NCBI GenBank assembly: GCA_937988745.1 | Contig: CALKAR010000011.1 | Location: forward strand, 1-8,120 | Length of the DNA: 8,120 bases | Reading direction: 5' to 3' | From: an uncultured Peptococcaceae bacterium | GTDB taxonomy: Bacteria; Bacillota; Limnochordia; Darwinibacteriales; Darwinibacteriaceae | Part shown: positions 1 to 6,623 of the stretch, one piece after another | Layout of the letters: each line of letters begins with the position of its first letter | Numbering within the stretch: position 1 is the stretch's first letter | The notes under the pieces: model-generated | Database searches by the model: none | Told to the model about the DNA's origin: nothing | Seen by the model: only the letters and a program-made list of their open reading frames with translations | Translations under genes and position numbers: made by a program

Positions 1-584
1 TCGGCACAGTAGTAGGAGTATTTGTGGGACTATTCTCTGGATTTGTGGGAGGCGCAGCAGACCGTATCTTGATGGTTGTGACCGACACTTTTGTGGTTAT
101 TCCCTCCCTACCGATTCTAGTCCTTATGACCTCCCTAATGAAGGGTTCAGCAACGATTGTTGTCATGGCCTTAGTGTTAGGCGTATTCGCTTGGGCATGG
201 CCAAGCCGCCAAATACGATCCCTGGCGCTGAGCCTAAAGGAACGGGACTTTATTCATACGGCATGGTTTTCGGGAGAAGGAACAATTCAAGTTGTGGTAA
301 CGGAAATTCTCCCTTACGCACTAACTTGGTCACTGTCGAATTTCATGAATGCCACACTAGCGGCAATCGCTTCCGAATCTAGCTTAGCCGTATTGGGACT
401 CTCACCTGCAAATCTCATCTCGCTCGGAAATATGATTCAATGGGCACGGGAGAGAAATGCCATTTTCACTAACCAGTGGTTTTGGATAGGCCCCCCGATT
501 GTGGCAACAGTGCTCTTGTTCATCGGACTATTCCTGCTGATCACAGGTTACAATGACTATCTATCCATGAAGCGAGGTAGATAA
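1..584 (+). CDS. ABC transporter permease, DppC/OppC family (5' truncated)
   Basis: This is the inner-membrane permease of an Opp/Dpp-type importer, and only its C-terminal part is present. The reading frame is open from base 3 to the window edge and reads GTVVGVFVG before the GTG at 24, so that GTG is internal and the true start lies upstream. Roughly five hydrophobic segments remain. The cytoplasmic coupling (EAA-type) loop reads KERDFIHTAWFSGEGTIQVV and is followed by ILPYALTWS, which matches the DppC pattern. The late segment ESSLAVLGLS and the closing WFWIGPPIVATVLLF helix are also typical of the family. Its stop codon overlaps the ATG of the next ATPase gene by one base, so the genes are co-transcribed and probably translationally coupled. 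The family assignment is firm. The substrate (peptide or oligosaccharide) cannot be told from the permease alone. Confidence 0.9.
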   Translation, partial: GTVVGVFVGLFSGFVGGAADRILMVVTDTFVVIPSLPILVLMTSLMKGSATIVVMALVLGVFAWAWPSRQIRSLALSLKERDFIHTAWFSGEGTIQVVVTEILPYALTWSLSNFMNATLAAIASESSLAVLGLSPANLISLGNMIQWARERNAIFTNQWFWIGPPIVATVLLFIGLFLLITGYNDYLSMKRGR

Positions 585-1558
585 TGATGCTGAAAGTGGA
601 AAACCTGTCCACCTCATATAAGACCATCGACGGCGATGTATCTGTATTAAACAACATCAATTTCGAAATCCAGGAAAATGAGATCTTTGGCATCGCAGGT
701 GAGTCAGGCTGTGGAAAGACCACACTATTGAAAGTCTTATACGACATCATAGACTTTCCCCTGCAAGTTGATTCGGGACGGGTTGTGCTTAATGTGAAAG
801 AAAATGGGAAACCAATCACTTACGAAACGGGCCGAATTAAGGAAGCTTGGTGGAAACATATTTCATACGTTCCTCAGGCTGCGCAGAGTGTCCTCAATCC
901 TATCGTTCGCTTGAAACATCAGTTTCTCGACTCGATTCCAAAGGAACAGCGCAGCAGTGAAACAAAGGAAGAAACCCTTAATCGAGTTGCTCGCTACTTA
1001 GAAGAACTCAGCCTCTCCCCTGATCTGCTAGATGCGTACCCTTTCCAGCTTTCTGGCGGAATGCGCCAGCGAGTTATTATTGCCCTCGCAACATTTATGG
1101 CTCCAAGCATTGTACTGGCAGATGAACCAACTACCGCTCTTGATGTAGTCGTCCAGCGGGGTATACTCTTGATGCTGACCAGGTTGCAGAAGAAACTGAA
1201 GAACACATTAGTCTTAGTCAGCCACGACATTGGCGTGCACTATCAGGTAACAGATCGTATGGGAATCATGTATTCAGGTAGTTTTGCTGAGCTGGGAAAA
1301 ACTGACGAGATCTTTCGCAACCCCATTCATCCGTATACTCGTATGCTGATCGGAGCACTTCCACGCATTGGCGATCGTAGTCCACGCGAAGGTATACCAG
1401 GAAGGCCACCAGCTCTCACCAATCCCCCTACCGGCTGTCGCTTTGCGCCGCGGTGCCCGCACGCCATGGAGATCTGCCGCATACAGGTACCACGATTTCA
1501 AGAAGTGGAATCCGGCCGGTATGTAGCCTGTCATCTCGTCCAGGAGGAGGCGTCATAA
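584..1558 (+). CDS. Opp/Dpp-type ABC transporter ATP-binding protein (OppD/DppD-like)
   Basis: This is one of the two cytoplasmic ATPases that power the importer. Visible motifs are Walker A GESGCGKTT (residues 39-47), Q-loop Gln98, signature LSGGM (156-160) followed by RQR, Walker B IVLADE (176-181), D-loop ALD (185-187) and switch His214. After the nucleotide-binding domain comes the extension typical of the OppD family, NPIHPYTRMLIGALP, and then a cysteine-rich tail with Cys285, Cys291, Cys298 and Cys316. In some OppD/DppD proteins this segment binds a 4Fe-4S cluster. The length of 324 aa is normal for the family. Two adjacent ATGs (584 and 587) are possible starts; GAGG at 574-577 lies 6 and 9 bases from them. 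The first ATG shares a base with the stop of the upstream permease. Specificity is not determinable from this subunit. Confidence 0.95.
   Translation: MMLKVENLSTSYKTIDGDVSVLNNINFEIQENEIFGIAGESGCGKTTLLKVLYDIIDFPLQVDSGRVVLNVKENGKPITYETGRIKEAWWKHISYVPQAAQSVLNPIVRLKHQFLDSIPKEQRSSETKEETLNRVARYLEELSLSPDLLDAYPFQLSGGMRQRVIIALATFMAPSIVLADEPTTALDVVVQRGILLMLTRLQKKLKNTLVLVSHDIGVHYQVTDRMGIMYSGSFAELGKTDEIFRNPIHPYTRMLIGALPRIGDRSPREGIPGRPPALTNPPTGCRFAPRCPHAMEICRIQVPRFQEVESGRYVACHLVQEEAS
1542..1550 (+). promoter_or_regulatory. Strong Shine-Dalgarno site for the OppF-like gene
   Basis: AGGAGGAGG lies inside the last codons of the OppD-like gene, 9 bases before the ATG at 1560. It supports that start and indicates efficient reinitiation or independent loading at the one-base gap between the two ATPase genes. 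Confidence 0.8.
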
Positions 1559-1559
1559 G

Positions 1560-2561
1560 ATGGGAGATAAACTACTGGAAGTACGCAATGTGACAAAAAT
1601 ATTCCGGATAGGCAGTATGCTGAGGGGTAAGAGACTGGTGGCAGTAGATGATGTCTCTTTTCATATCGACGCTGATGAGCCAGTTATCCTCTCTATTGTA
1701 GGAGAGTCAGGCTGCGGCAAATCAACTCTCTGCCGCATGATCCTTCGCATCCATCAGCCTGAAATGGGAGACATTCTGCTTTCTGGCCGTTCCATTTTTG
1801 ATAAGAAGCTGTACGATCCCACACGCTTTCGCCTCGATGTACAGCCCATATTCCAGAATCCCTACGAGTCTTTCTCAGCTCGAAAAACCGTAGATACCTA
1901 TCTGTATAATACTGCTATCAACCTCGGAATCGCTAAGAATCGGCGAGAAGCTGAAGAAGTGATGGACGAAAGCCTTAAGAGCGTAGGCATGTCATTGGCG
2001 GTGGTCAAGGGCAAGTACCCCACACAGTTTTCTGGCGGGGAACTCCAACGAGTATCCATCGCGCGTGCATTAATCACACGTCCCAAACTGATCGTGGCCG
2101 ATGAACCGGTTTCTGCGGTAGATGCATCGGTGAAGATGAACATCGTAAACCTTTTCAAGGAGCTAAAAGACAAGTATAAGGTATCTTTCATCTACGTCAC
2201 ACACGATCTTTCCACCGCCTATTATATCTCAGACTATATTGCGACACTTTACCGGGGCTGCCTTATCGAATACGGACCAGCCAAAGAAGTGATGGATGCT
2301 CCAGCCCATCCTTATACAGAACTATTAATGAACGCTGTTCCGCGCATAGGAGAAAAATGGGACGAAGAACTGGCACTGCCCGATACAGAAGAAGCCGAAT
2401 ATGCTATCACACACTGTAAATTCGCACCCCGCTGCCAATATGCATCGAATGAATGCCGCAGAAGCCGTCCGCAGCTGCGAGACCTAGGTGGCCAACGCCG
2501 AGTGATGTGCTTCCACCCCCTACTAGACCAAGCAGCACTAACTAATAAAGCGCTGTCCTAG
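1560..2561 (+). CDS. Opp/Dpp-type ABC transporter ATP-binding protein (OppF/DppF-like)
   Basis: This is the second ATPase of the importer and should pair with the preceding one. Motifs are Walker A GESGCGKST (48-56), Q-loop Gln99 in IFQNPYESF, signature FSGGE (157-161) followed by LQRVSIARAL, Walker B LIVADE (177-182) and switch His215 in YVTHD. The OppF-type phrase DAPAHPYTELLMNAVP follows, then a cysteine tail with Cys286, Cys292, Cys299 and Cys317. The tail spacing (C-x5-C-x6-C-x17-C) is exactly that of the neighbouring ATPase, although the rest of the tail differs. The length of 333 aa is usual for the family. It begins one base after the upstream stop. Its own stop codon sits in the loop of the terminator hairpin, so this is the last gene of the operon. 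The family is certain; the substrate is not. Confidence 0.95.
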   Translation: MGDKLLEVRNVTKIFRIGSMLRGKRLVAVDDVSFHIDADEPVILSIVGESGCGKSTLCRMILRIHQPEMGDILLSGRSIFDKKLYDPTRFRLDVQPIFQNPYESFSARKTVDTYLYNTAINLGIAKNRREAEEVMDESLKSVGMSLAVVKGKYPTQFSGGELQRVSIARALITRPKLIVADEPVSAVDASVKMNIVNLFKELKDKYKVSFIYVTHDLSTAYYISDYIATLYRGCLIEYGPAKEVMDAPAHPYTELLMNAVPRIGEKWDEELALPDTEEAEYAITHCKFAPRCQYASNECRRSRPQLRDLGGQRRVMCFHPLLDQAALTNKALS

Positions 2562-2576
2562 CTTGGACAGCGCTTT
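2547..2576. terminator. Bidirectional intrinsic terminator between convergent operons
   Basis: AAAGCGCTGTCC and GGACAGCGCTTT form a perfect 12-bp stem with a six-base loop, TAGCTT. The stem closes with A/T pairs on both sides, so each strand ends in a short T stretch: TTTGTCG on + and TTTATTAGTT on -. It lies between the 3' ends of two converging operons. The TAG stop of the OppF-like gene is the first three bases of the loop, so the hairpin overlaps the coding end. The U-tract is short on both strands, so efficiency is uncertain. Confidence 0.85.
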
Positions 2577-2592
2577 GTCGTCAACTTGAATT

Positions 2593-3315
2593 TCAGTGGC
2601 TGCTCAGCTCCTTGATTTCATCCTCCGTTAGAGCCTCAGTAAAGAGATAGAACTCATCCATATATCCATGGAAATATGGATCCTCAAACTGTGATTTCCC
2701 CAGGTAGTTTGCCATTACCACATCAGAACCTATTTCCTTTGGAGCATGGGTGACAGGCAGAGTCGCCATTTGCTCGCCATTTACGTAGAAAGCGTACTCA
2801 GTGTCAGATGCAGTAACAGCAATATGATACCACTTGTCCAGCTCAAAGGTATCAGACGGGATGGTTAGGATTGGCTCCGTGTCTGGATCGCCGACATAAA
2901 TGGAGAAGCGTGTTCCACCCTCAGGAGCACCTGAATGAAGGGTTAGGTACATAAATCCTCTCGAGCCCTGGAAGTCAAAGACACGGGCCCACATTGGGTT
3001 AGAAGTGAGCTTCACCCAAAGAGCAATTGTCATATTATCCAGGTGGCGAGCTACGTTATCAGGCAGTCTGACAAATCCGTCGACACCATCGAAGACCAAT
3101 CCGCCACCGAGGTAGCCATCAGCAGTCCACTGCACTCCGCCCTCCAACAGCGCGATGCGGTCTCCACCCGATTCATCATGTACAACATCATCGCTAACTT
3201 CATCAAAGCTGTAATAAATGAGCGGCTGCTTATCTAGAGCTAGGGCAGCAGTACTGGAAGCCAGCAAGGCAATCACAACCAAACTCATTACGAAACACAA
3301 GCTCTTGCGATTCAT
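2593..3315 (-). CDS. Secreted LamG / concanavalin-like jellyroll domain protein
   Basis: This is a 240-aa exported protein made of one LamG-like (Laminin_G_3 type) beta-sandwich. Residues 1-26 form a signal peptide: basic MNRK, then a hydrophobic core, then ALA as a likely signal peptidase I site. The mature part shows the family landmarks in order: LIYYSFDE (about 32-39), GGGLVFDGVDGFVRLP (70-85), MTIALWVKL (95-103), RVFDFQG (111-117), KWYHIAVTAS (161-170), YVNGEQ (177-182) and the closing GYMDEFYLFTEALTEDEIKEL (from 217). Such domains usually bind carbohydrate and are often fused to glycosidases; here the domain stands alone, directly downstream of an arabinanase. I choose the ATG at 3315 because AAAGGAGGG lies 10 bases before it; a TTG three bases upstream (3318) is also possible. 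It is the last gene of its operon. Binding to arabinan is inferred from context only, and no catalytic motif is evident. Confidence 0.85.
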   Translation of the reverse strand: MNRKSLCFVMSLVVIALLASSTAALALDKQPLIYYSFDEVSDDVVHDESGGDRIALLEGGVQWTADGYLGGGLVFDGVDGFVRLPDNVARHLDNMTIALWVKLTSNPMWARVFDFQGSRGFMYLTLHSGAPEGGTRFSIYVGDPDTEPILTIPSDTFELDKWYHIAVTASDTEYAFYVNGEQMATLPVTHAPKEIGSDVVMANYLGKSQFEDPYFHGYMDEFYLFTEALTEDEIKELSSH

Positions 3316-3325
3316 CAAATCATTA

Positions 3326-3334
3326 CCCTCCTTT
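3326..3334 (-). promoter_or_regulatory. Shine-Dalgarno site for the LamG protein gene
   Basis: On the - strand AAAGGAGGG lies in the 34-base gap after the arabinanase stop and 10 bases before the ATG at 3315. It shows that the LamG gene is translated independently and is not a frameshifted tail of the arabinanase. Confidence 0.75.
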
Positions 3335-3349
3335 GTGCTGTACCAAATC

Positions 3350-4780
3350 TTAGTCCAACTCTAAAAGACGTTTGCCCCAAACTGCAATTCCCTCATCAGA
3401 CAAAGCTGTAAAAGTCATGACATGGTCTACTGCCGACGGATCCCATTGACGGACAAAGACGCCTTTATACAGGGAACCATCGATGGTTAGATGAGCAAAA
3501 TACTCATCGTGCAGCTCCCATGTGCCGCTGACTTCTCCAGTGATCGTCCCATCAGCATTGAGGCTTATTTCAACGGCCCGCTTCCTCATTGAAGAAATAT
3601 CTTTACCATGGTTTACGCAGAGATACTCTCCTACCACCTCCTCCGGCATCACTTCTCCAGCTGTCTCATAGGCATACGGAAGTACAGACATCACTGGCCA
3701 GCCATCTTCATTGAAGAACAGCTGGTGGGTGCGGACTTCATGATACTCCCCCATCCGCGGAAAGCGTGTGTGCATGATAATGAAATATCGATCAGTTTCG
3801 GGATCATGGTAAGCAGAGTTATGACCCGGCGACATGTACCCGTAAAATTCGTAATCCGAACTGAATGCGAAACTGCCAACCAATTTCACACCAAAGGGCT
3901 CGATTGCCGCATCATCAAAGAAGCTGCCTCGTGGTCCGTGGGCATTGATCATATCTCTGCCTTCTGAGTCGTAATAAGGACCGTCAGGATTTTTTGAACG
4001 CGCCACTCTGATATTGTATCCTCCGCGAGAATCCAGTCCGCCAAAACTCAGGAACAGATAGTAATATTCGGTCGTCGGGTTGTAGAGAATATAGGGACCT
4101 TCTATCCGGCTGTGGTTCCCCCCAAGGAGTTTCTTTCCATATCCCTGATCCGGAAAGGGAAACCCAGTTTCAGGATCCATTTCCACAATGAATATGCCCC
4201 CCGAATACGAACCATATACCATCCACAGCTTACCTTCAGCGTCAAAAAACACATGTGGATCAACTACATTTGGATGCCTATTGGCGTCGTAGATGCTTCC
4301 ATCGGGAGCACGCAAACCTCCCGAACGGAAAATGATCCCTAGGTTCTTGTATGGTCCTTCAATATGATCGGATACTGCCACGCCAAGTGCACTGAGCGGT
4401 GAATCTCCCCGACAGGCGCAGTAGTACATATAGAAGCGCCCATCAGAAAGCTGAACAACATCAGGAGCCCAAAGCGTATCTGTTTCCGCCCACTCGAATG
4501 TCTCCGCAAGTTCGGAATAAACGTTAGGAATTAATCTGTTGCCGTCATGGACACGAGTCTCAATCTGAGTCCAGTTCCTCAGATCAGTGGATTTCGCCGC
4601 GGCCAAGTGAGAGCCAAAAACGTAATAAGTGTCATCCACCTTAATAATGGAAGGATCATGGACCGATGCACTCATTAGAGGGGGTATCATTTCGGAATGT
4701 CCTTCCCCCTGAGCGCAAGCCACACCACCGATAAGACAAAAAAGCAAGACTGCTGCTGCAAGGTGATTGAGCCTCAACAT
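3350..4780 (-). CDS. Secreted GH43 arabinan endo-1,5-alpha-L-arabinanase
   Basis: Predicted to hydrolyse internal alpha-1,5-L-arabinofuranosyl links in arabinan outside the cytoplasmic membrane. The 476-aa protein begins with a signal peptide ending near ACA (about residue 23). The five-bladed propeller domain follows, with HDPSIIKVDDTYYVFGSH at its start. The inverting GH43 triad is visible: Asp42 (HDPS, general base), Asp174 (VVDPHVFF, pKa modulator) and Glu227 (SRIEGPYI, general acid). His320 in SPGHNS matches the histidine that holds the active-site metal in this family. After about residue 375 a beta-rich C-terminal domain (EYLCVNHG to GKRLLELD) resembles the one that follows the catalytic domain in B. 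subtilis Abn2/YxiA-type enzymes. The ATG at 4780 is chosen because GAGGGGAG ends 7 bases before it; a TTG at 4786 sits against that site. It follows the MalG-like permease by 15 bases. A cysteine near the signal end lacks a proper lipobox, so lipidation is unlikely but possible. Confidence 0.93.
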   Translation of the reverse strand: MLRLNHLAAAVLLFCLIGGVACAQGEGHSEMIPPLMSASVHDPSIIKVDDTYYVFGSHLAAAKSTDLRNWTQIETRVHDGNRLIPNVYSELAETFEWAETDTLWAPDVVQLSDGRFYMYYCACRGDSPLSALGVAVSDHIEGPYKNLGIIFRSGGLRAPDGSIYDANRHPNVVDPHVFFDAEGKLWMVYGSYSGGIFIVEMDPETGFPFPDQGYGKKLLGGNHSRIEGPYILYNPTTEYYYLFLSFGGLDSRGGYNIRVARSKNPDGPYYDSEGRDMINAHGPRGSFFDDAAIEPFGVKLVGSFAFSSDYEFYGYMSPGHNSAYHDPETDRYFIIMHTRFPRMGEYHEVRTHQLFFNEDGWPVMSVLPYAYETAGEVMPEEVVGEYLCVNHGKDISSMRKRAVEISLNADGTITGEVSGTWELHDEYFAHLTIDGSLYKGVFVRQWDPSAVDHVMTFTALSDEGIAVWGKRLLELD

Positions 4781-4787
4781 TATCAAA

Positions 4788-4795
4788 CTCCCCTC
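4788..4795 (-). promoter_or_regulatory. Shine-Dalgarno site deciding the arabinanase start
   Basis: GAGGGGAG on the - strand lies just after the TAA of the MalG-like gene and 7 bases before the ATG at 4780. Because the in-frame TTG at 4786 is only one base from it, the ATG must be the functional start. Confidence 0.75.
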
Positions 4796-5641
4796 TTATC
4801 GACTTACTCCCGAGGTCGAAATTGCCCGTACGATGTACTGACTTGCGAGAGCAAAAATGACTAATACCGGAATGGCCGCTACGAAGGCGCCTGCCATGAT
4901 GGTTCCGGCTTCGAAGGTTCCGTGGTACTCACCTCTCAGCCGTGTCAGAGCGGGCTGCAGTGGCAGCAGCTTACTATCGGTAATCACCAGCATAGGCCAC
5001 AGCAGATCATTCCAAACACCTAGGAAGGTCAATATCGCCAGCGAAACCAGTGGTGGCCGCATTAAAGGTACCACGATTTGAACCAGAAAGCGCAGTGGTG
5101 AACAGCCATCAATCTTAGCTGCGTCTTCAAGTTCATCAGGAATCGTGAGCATGAACTGTCTGAGCAAGAACACGCCAAAAGCAGGTCCGATTGGCGGCAG
5201 AATAATTGACCAAATGGTGTTCAGCAGGCGCAGCCGATCCAAAAGCAAGTAAACCGGGACAATAAACATCTGCACAGGCAGAATTAAGGTTGCTACAATC
5301 AACCAAAAAATGATATCCCTACCCTTAAATTTCATCCGAGCAAAGGCAAATGCAGCAGGCGTCGCTGTAAAAAGCACGCCTAATGTAACACTGATCGCGT
5401 AAAACACACTCAACAAAAATGATCTGCCGACATTGACACCTCGTCCACTAAATAATACGGTCTTGTAGTTTTCCAGGGTCAAAATCCTCGGGATAATTCT
5501 CGGTGGATAGATGAGCAGTTCCGAGTTCGGCTGTAACGATGAGAAAAGCATCCATAATATGGGAAAGAACCAAATCAAGCCCAGCAGCAATCCAAAGAGA
5601 CTCCAGAACAATCTGCTGCGTCTGTTCCTAATACCTGCCAT
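4796..5641 (-). CDS. Carbohydrate ABC transporter permease, MalG/AraQ-like (CUT1)
   Basis: This is one of two membrane subunits of the sugar importer. The 281-aa protein has a short basic N-terminus, a first helix (about 11-34), and five further hydrophobic segments, as usual for MalG-type permeases. The ATPase-docking EAA loop is clear: EDAAKIDGCSPLRFLVQIVV (172-191) followed by PLMRPPL. Other family landmarks are PPRIIPRILTLENYK near residue 47, LPVQMFIVPVYLLL near 121 and the closing ASQYIVRAISTSGV. Its ATG lies two bases after the stop of the MalF-like gene, with GAGAGGGGG (5649-5657) 7 bases upstream, so the two permeases are co-expressed and form the heterodimer. The neighbouring arabinanase suggests arabino-oligosaccharides as substrate, in the manner of AraQ of B. 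subtilis AraNPQ. This is inference, since CUT1 permeases do not reveal their sugar by sequence. Confidence 0.93.
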   Translation of the reverse strand: MAGIRNRRSRLFWSLFGLLLGLIWFFPILWMLFSSLQPNSELLIYPPRIIPRILTLENYKTVLFSGRGVNVGRSFLLSVFYAISVTLGVLFTATPAAFAFARMKFKGRDIIFWLIVATLILPVQMFIVPVYLLLDRLRLLNTIWSIILPPIGPAFGVFLLRQFMLTIPDELEDAAKIDGCSPLRFLVQIVVPLMRPPLVSLAILTFLGVWNDLLWPMLVITDSKLLPLQPALTRLRGEYHGTFEAGTIMAGAFVAAIPVLVIFALASQYIVRAISTSGVSR

Positions 5642-5643
5642 AG

Positions 5644-6537
5644 CTAGACCCCCTCTCCCAGCCAGCGCGTCAGCAATTTACCCTGCAGTAAACCGAATAT
5701 GGCGATCATGATAAACATGTACCAGCTGACAGCTGCCGCCCGTCCGAACATGAAGTCTCTGAACCCTGTCTCATACAAGTAAAACGCCAGCGTACGAGTG
5801 CTTCCTGCCGGTCCTCCACCTGTCAGGATGTAGACCTGGTCAAAGAGTTTAAACGATCCGATGATCTGCAGAGTAGTGATGAACAGCATCCGGTTGCGCA
5901 GCAGAGGGAGAGTAAGGTGCCAAAACTGATCCCACCCATTTGCCCCATCAACCGCTGCGGCTTCGTAAAGCTCCTGAGGCAGATCCTGCAGACTGCTCAA
6001 GTATAAAATAATGTTGTATCCGGCGGTCCACCACAAAGTGACAAATACAATTACCCCCATAGCTGAACCCTGTCGGCTCAACCAAGCCTGACCTGGCAAC
6101 CCCAGAGCTTTGAAAGCTTGGTTGATCATACCAGTTTGGGTATCCAGCATCCATATCCACAGCAGCAATACGCTGCTCGAAGGAATGAGGAACGGCGAAA
6201 TAATCGCGTTTTGCGCGAGTCTCTGCCCAACAAATGTCTTATTCAACAGCAAAGCCAGCAGGAGAGGTACTATCAAAAGCAGTGGAACGCTCTGAACGGC
6301 GAACTTCAATGTGTTTTCCACAGCGGCCTTAAACCGCCTTATACTTAGGAGGTCAATGTAGTTGTCTAATCCAACAAAAATAGGATCACCCAAGAGTGAC
6401 CATTCCTGAAAACTAAGAATCAATCCATGAATTAGTGGTATCAAGATAAAAGTGACGAAAAACACCATGAAAGGCAGGATAAAAAAGAAGGGAGTTAAAT
6501 CGCGCCGCTTCTTCTTGACTGCCATAAGCTCCCACAT
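5644..6537 (-). CDS. Carbohydrate ABC transporter permease, MalF/AraP-like (CUT1)
   Basis: This is the partner membrane subunit of the sugar importer, 297 aa from the first ATG. It has a basic N-terminus (KKKRRDL), then LTPFFFILPFMVFFVTFILIP as first helix, and about five further helices. The EAA coupling loop is YEAAAVDGANGWDQFWHLTL (191-210) followed by PLLRN. The strongly conserved GGP turn is at 240-243 (LTGGGPAGST), and FVGLDNY near residue 54 is also typical of this family. The start is uncertain. ATG 6537 has only a weak GAG at a normal distance, whereas ATG 6525 (giving MAVKKKRRD, 293 aa) has GGGAG three bases away and AAAGGG about 12 bases away. The longer form is listed as the outer limit. 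The gene lies 86 bases after the binding-protein gene, behind a hairpin. Confidence 0.92.
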   Translation of the reverse strand: MWELMAVKKKRRDLTPFFFILPFMVFFVTFILIPLIHGLILSFQEWSLLGDPIFVGLDNYIDLLSIRRFKAAVENTLKFAVQSVPLLLIVPLLLALLLNKTFVGQRLAQNAIISPFLIPSSSVLLLWIWMLDTQTGMINQAFKALGLPGQAWLSRQGSAMGVIVFVTLWWTAGYNIILYLSSLQDLPQELYEAAAVDGANGWDQFWHLTLPLLRNRMLFITTLQIIGSFKLFDQVYILTGGGPAGSTRTLAFYLYETGFRDFMFGRAAAVSWYMFIMIAIFGLLQGKLLTRWLGEGV

Positions 6538-6574
6538 CCCTTTCTCTGCAGACTGGAACGGTTACTTAGAAAAC

Positions 6575-6616
6575 AGCGCTCCCACCGCGCGCGTCGGATC
6601 GTGTGGTGGGAGCGCT
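6575..6616 (-). terminator. Intercistronic hairpin / leaky terminator after the binding-protein gene
   Basis: On the - strand AGCGCTCCCACC and GGTGGGAGCGCT form a perfect 12-bp, GC-rich stem around an 18-base loop, followed by GTTTTCTAAG. It begins 7 bases after the stop of the solute-binding protein gene and ends about 37 bases before the permease genes. Hairpins in this place commonly give partial termination or protect the upstream mRNA, so that binding protein exceeds permease. The U-run is short (four), fitting a leaky terminator or a stability element. The two roles cannot be separated by sequence. Confidence 0.75.
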
Positions 6617-6623
6617 AAGAGCT

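Noticed and set aside
24..584. GTG at 24 as the true start of the first permease
   Set aside because: The frame is open to the window edge and the upstream residues continue a DppC-type membrane helix, so the gene is truncated at the edge.
541..819. Open frame on the - strand across the start of the OppD-like gene
   Set aside because: It lies antisense to two well-supported genes, shows no family motif, and is a shadow of their codons.
3608..3967. 119-codon frame on the + strand inside the arabinanase
   Set aside because: It is antisense to a GH43 gene with intact catalytic residues and has no recognisable domain.
4700..4720. Lipoprotein signal in the arabinanase (GVAC)
   Set aside because: Glycine at the -3 position does not fit a lipobox, and the ACA-Q site suits ordinary signal peptidase cleavage better.
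2593..4780. LamG gene as a broken-off C-terminal module of the arabinanase
   Set aside because: The LamG gene has its own ribosome site, start codon and signal peptide, and the arabinanase has a complete C-terminal domain and stop.
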